A DNA stretch of 14,313 nucleotides from Acetoanaerobium sp041831635 (GTDB taxonomy: Bacteria; Bacillota; Clostridia; Peptostreptococcales; Filifactoraceae), in assembly GCA_041831635.1 (NCBI GenBank), contig JBHASY010000059.1, positions 1-14,313 of the forward strand. Direction: 5' to 3'. Below, in pieces: positions 12,509 through 14,313 of this stretch; within the stretch, counting starts at the first letter, position 1, and every line of letters begins with the position of its first letter. The notes under the pieces are model-generated. The model had not been told where the DNA came from. It did no database searches and was given only the letters and a program-made list of their open reading frames with translations. Made by a program: the position numbers and the translations under genes.

Positions 12509-14313
12509 TTAGTTTTCGTATTTTTCTTCTTGCATTAGCCTTAGAAAATGTTCTGCATCTATTATCGACACTTCGAGCAAAGTCTCTGCTACAAGGTCGA
12601 GTTTTTCCCTGTTTTGAGTAAGCATAGTTTTAGTTTCGTTAAACAGTTCCTCTGCCAGTGATTTCGCGTGGGTTATATATTCGTCGTTTGGTCTTGACAT
12701 ACCCAGTACATCGAGGTTTATGATGCTGTCGTGCATACCCCATGATTTGATGATAGATGAAATAATTATAGTAGCCTGCTCGATGTCGTTAGATGCACCG
12801 GTTGTGATGTCGTCATCGCTTTGGGCGATTATTGTTTCGGCGGCTCTTCCGCCATAGAGCATTTTAACTCTGTTTTTCATATCGGCTTTGCTGGACAATC
12901 CCTCTTTAGGTTCGTTTAAAGTGTAACCGCCTGCTCCGGAAGTAGTGGGGATGATACTTACTTCGAGCACAGGCTGTCCTAAAAGATGACCTACAATAGC
13001 GTGACCTGCCTCATGGTAGGCTATGATTTTACGCTGGATATCCGACTCCAGAGGTTTTTCTTTTTTATCTCCTTTGATTAGTATTCTGAGATATGCCTCG
13101 TCTATATCTGACTGTTCTATTTCCTCATGAGAGTTTATTACAGCTTTTATAGCCGCCTCGTTCATAAGGTTTTCGAGTTCGGACGGACTGAATCCTATAG
13201 TTTTTTTAGCAAGATTTTCTATTATTACACTGCCTGATATCTTTTTGTTTTTCACATAGAGCTCGAGTATGCTCATACGTTCGTTTTTATCAGGAAGAGG
13301 AACAGCAAGTTGTCTGTCAAACCTTCCGGGACGAGTAAGAGCAGGGTCTAAATCTTGAAGTCTGTTGGTGGCTGCTATGGTAATTACAGCCTCTTTTCCG
13401 CTGAATCCGTCAAGCTCGTTAAGCAGTGCGGTCAAAGTCTTGTCGTCCTCAGATGTTCCTCTGTTTTGCCCTCTTGCACCGCCGACAGAGTCTATCTCGT
13501 CTATGAACACTATGCAGGGAGCATTTTTTCTTGCCGTCTTGTAAAGTTTTCGAACTCTTCTTGCACCCAGTCCTACGTAAAGCTCCACAAAATCTGAACC
13601 GTTTACTTTGAAAAACGGCACTCCCGCCTCTCCTGCTATGGCTTTTGCCATCAAGGTTTTTCCTGTTCCGGGCGGGCCGTAAAATATTACTCCGTTTGGA
13701 AGTCTGGCTCCTATATCGTTGTATTTATCAGGGTTTTCCAAGAAGTCCAAGATGTATTTGGAATCGTTTTTAAGCGAACTGTACCCGGCTATATTACTGA
13801 AATTTGTGTCAGGCACTTTTGTTATTATGTCGTTTTCTCTCGGCTCCATACCTCTTTGGTAATACACTAAGAATCCCATAATCAAAGCTACAGGAAGCAG
13901 TATCTGGAAAGTGGATAAAAGAAAATACACTAAGGTACTTTGAGGATTAAAGCTGAAAACTCGTATACCTTTCGAAAGAAGTTCTGAACGAAATTCCGGA
14001 TAAGCGGGATTTTCGGTTATAAACTTAAACTTTCCGTTTTTAGGAAGGAGATTAGCATTTACGGAAGTTTCTTTAGTTTTAGCCAGTTCATCAAGGAGTT
14101 TGGTATAGTCTTCATCAGGAGTTATGTTTTTAGAACTTAGGTAGTTCACAGTAGGAAGAAACTGCATAGTGCTGTTATTTGCACTTAAAAATACATATTC
14201 TACCTGATTTTTTTCAACCATCTCTTGAAACTGTGTATACGGAATATATGATACTTCGTCCGTTTTGTTTTTTTGAAGTTGAAGATTGATATAAATAAAT
14301 AAGCTGTAAGTTG
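12509..14313 (-). CDS. ftsH: FtsH-type membrane AAA+ zinc protease, 5' end beyond the window
   Basis: An ATP-dependent membrane protease. The open frame continues past the ATG at 14221 to the right edge (upstream codons read ...NKTDEVSYIPYTQFQE, typical FtsH extracellular sequence), so that Met is internal and the first membrane helix is only partly present. Numbering from it: second helix about 97-121; AAA domain with Walker A GPPGTGKT (182-189), pore loop FVELYVGLG (211-219), Walker B IVFIDEID (237-244), second region of homology ALTRPGRFDRQ (294-304); protease domain with HEAGH (403-407) and TTGASNDIEQAT (473-484), supplying the zinc ligands. The catalytic set is complete. The extracellular domain, about 110 residues, looks longer than in E. 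coli FtsH, and the pore Phe is Tyr, suggesting a second, divergent clostridial FtsH rather than the main copy. It ends just after the shared terminator. Confidence 0.92.
   Translation of the reverse strand, partial: TYSLFIYINLQLQKNKTDEVSYIPYTQFQEMVEKNQVEYVFLSANNSTMQFLPTVNYLSSKNITPDEDYTKLLDELAKTKETSVNANLLPKNGKFKFITENPAYPEFRSELLSKGIRVFSFNPQSTLVYFLLSTFQILLPVALIMGFLVYYQRGMEPRENDIITKVPDTNFSNIAGYSSLKNDSKYILDFLENPDKYNDIGARLPNGVIFYGPPGTGKTLMAKAIAGEAGVPFFKVNGSDFVELYVGLGARRVRKLYKTARKNAPCIVFIDEIDSVGGARGQNRGTSEDDKTLTALLNELDGFSGKEAVITIAATNRLQDLDPALTRPGRFDRQLAVPLPDKNERMSILELYVKNKKISGSVIIENLAKKTIGFSPSELENLMNEAAIKAVINSHEEIEQSDIDEAYLRILIKGDKKEKPLESDIQRKIIAYHEAGHAIVGHLLGQPVLEVSIIPTTSGAGGYTLNEPKEGLSSKADMKNRVKMLYGGRAAETIIAQSDDDITTGASNDIEQATIIISSIIKSWGMHDSIINLDVLGMSRPNDEYITHAKSLAEELFNETKTMLTQNREKLDLVAETLLEVSIIDAEHFLRLMQEEKYEN

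Noticed and set aside
14219..14221. ATG at 14221 as the start of ftsH
   Set aside because: The open frame continues upstream to the window edge with FtsH-like sequence and no stop, so this Met is internal.

Overview
This window looks like chromosomal sequence from a low-GC anaerobic Firmicute of the class Clostridia. The base composition is strongly A+T rich. Ribosome binding sites are strong (GGAGG type), GTG and TTG starts occur, and the proteins resemble clostridial families: a short-chain flavodoxin, a DUF3793 protein, a YkpA-type ABC-F protein and a GH171/NamZ-like secreted protein. A Peptostreptococcaceae-like anaerobe is a guess that the sequence alone cannot settle. I see no rRNA, tRNA, CRISPR array, transposase or phage gene.

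Layout. (1) Positions 1-1268 hold an iron-responsive unit. A near-consensus promoter is followed by a Fur-type operator, a flavodoxin (131-553) and a DUF3793 gene (569-1189), closed by a terminator that works in both directions. (2) An MgtE magnesium channel/transporter gene (2643-1297, minus) is divergent from a cyclic-di-GMP block; the shared 270-bp spacer holds two promoters and two palindromes. (3) Positions 2914-7982 carry three plus-strand genes: a membrane Cache-HAMP-GGDEF-EAL protein (degenerate GGDEF, intact EAL, so probably a phosphodiesterase), a membrane Cache-HAMP-PAS-GGDEF protein (intact GGDEF and inhibitory site, so probably a diguanylate cyclase), and a radical SAM protein. 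The cyclase ends in what looks like the broken start of an HD-GYP domain. (4) On the minus strand lie an ABC-F ATPase (9574-7991, TTG start) and a secreted NamZ-like protein (11212-9917). The 342 bp between them contains a terminator and a same-strand cluster of five DnaA-box-like 9-mers. (5) A plus-strand TspO-like membrane protein (11584-12360) has a long, repeat-containing leader. (6) An FtsH-type AAA protease on the minus strand runs off the right edge, so its true start is outside the window.

How the parts work together. The flavodoxin unit fits replacement of ferredoxin by an FMN carrier when iron is low, with DUF3793 as an uncharacterised partner. The EAL and GGDEF neighbours form a plausible opposing pair that sets c-di-GMP in response to external ligands. 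The remaining genes look like ordinary housekeeping or envelope functions. The signals I consider most worth following are the DnaA-box cluster, the HD-GYP remnant, the Fur-controlled DUF3793 gene, the palindromes over the mgtE promoter, the divergent second ATPase half of the ABC-F protein, and two places where a good Shine-Dalgarno faces an ATA codon rather than a usable ATG.
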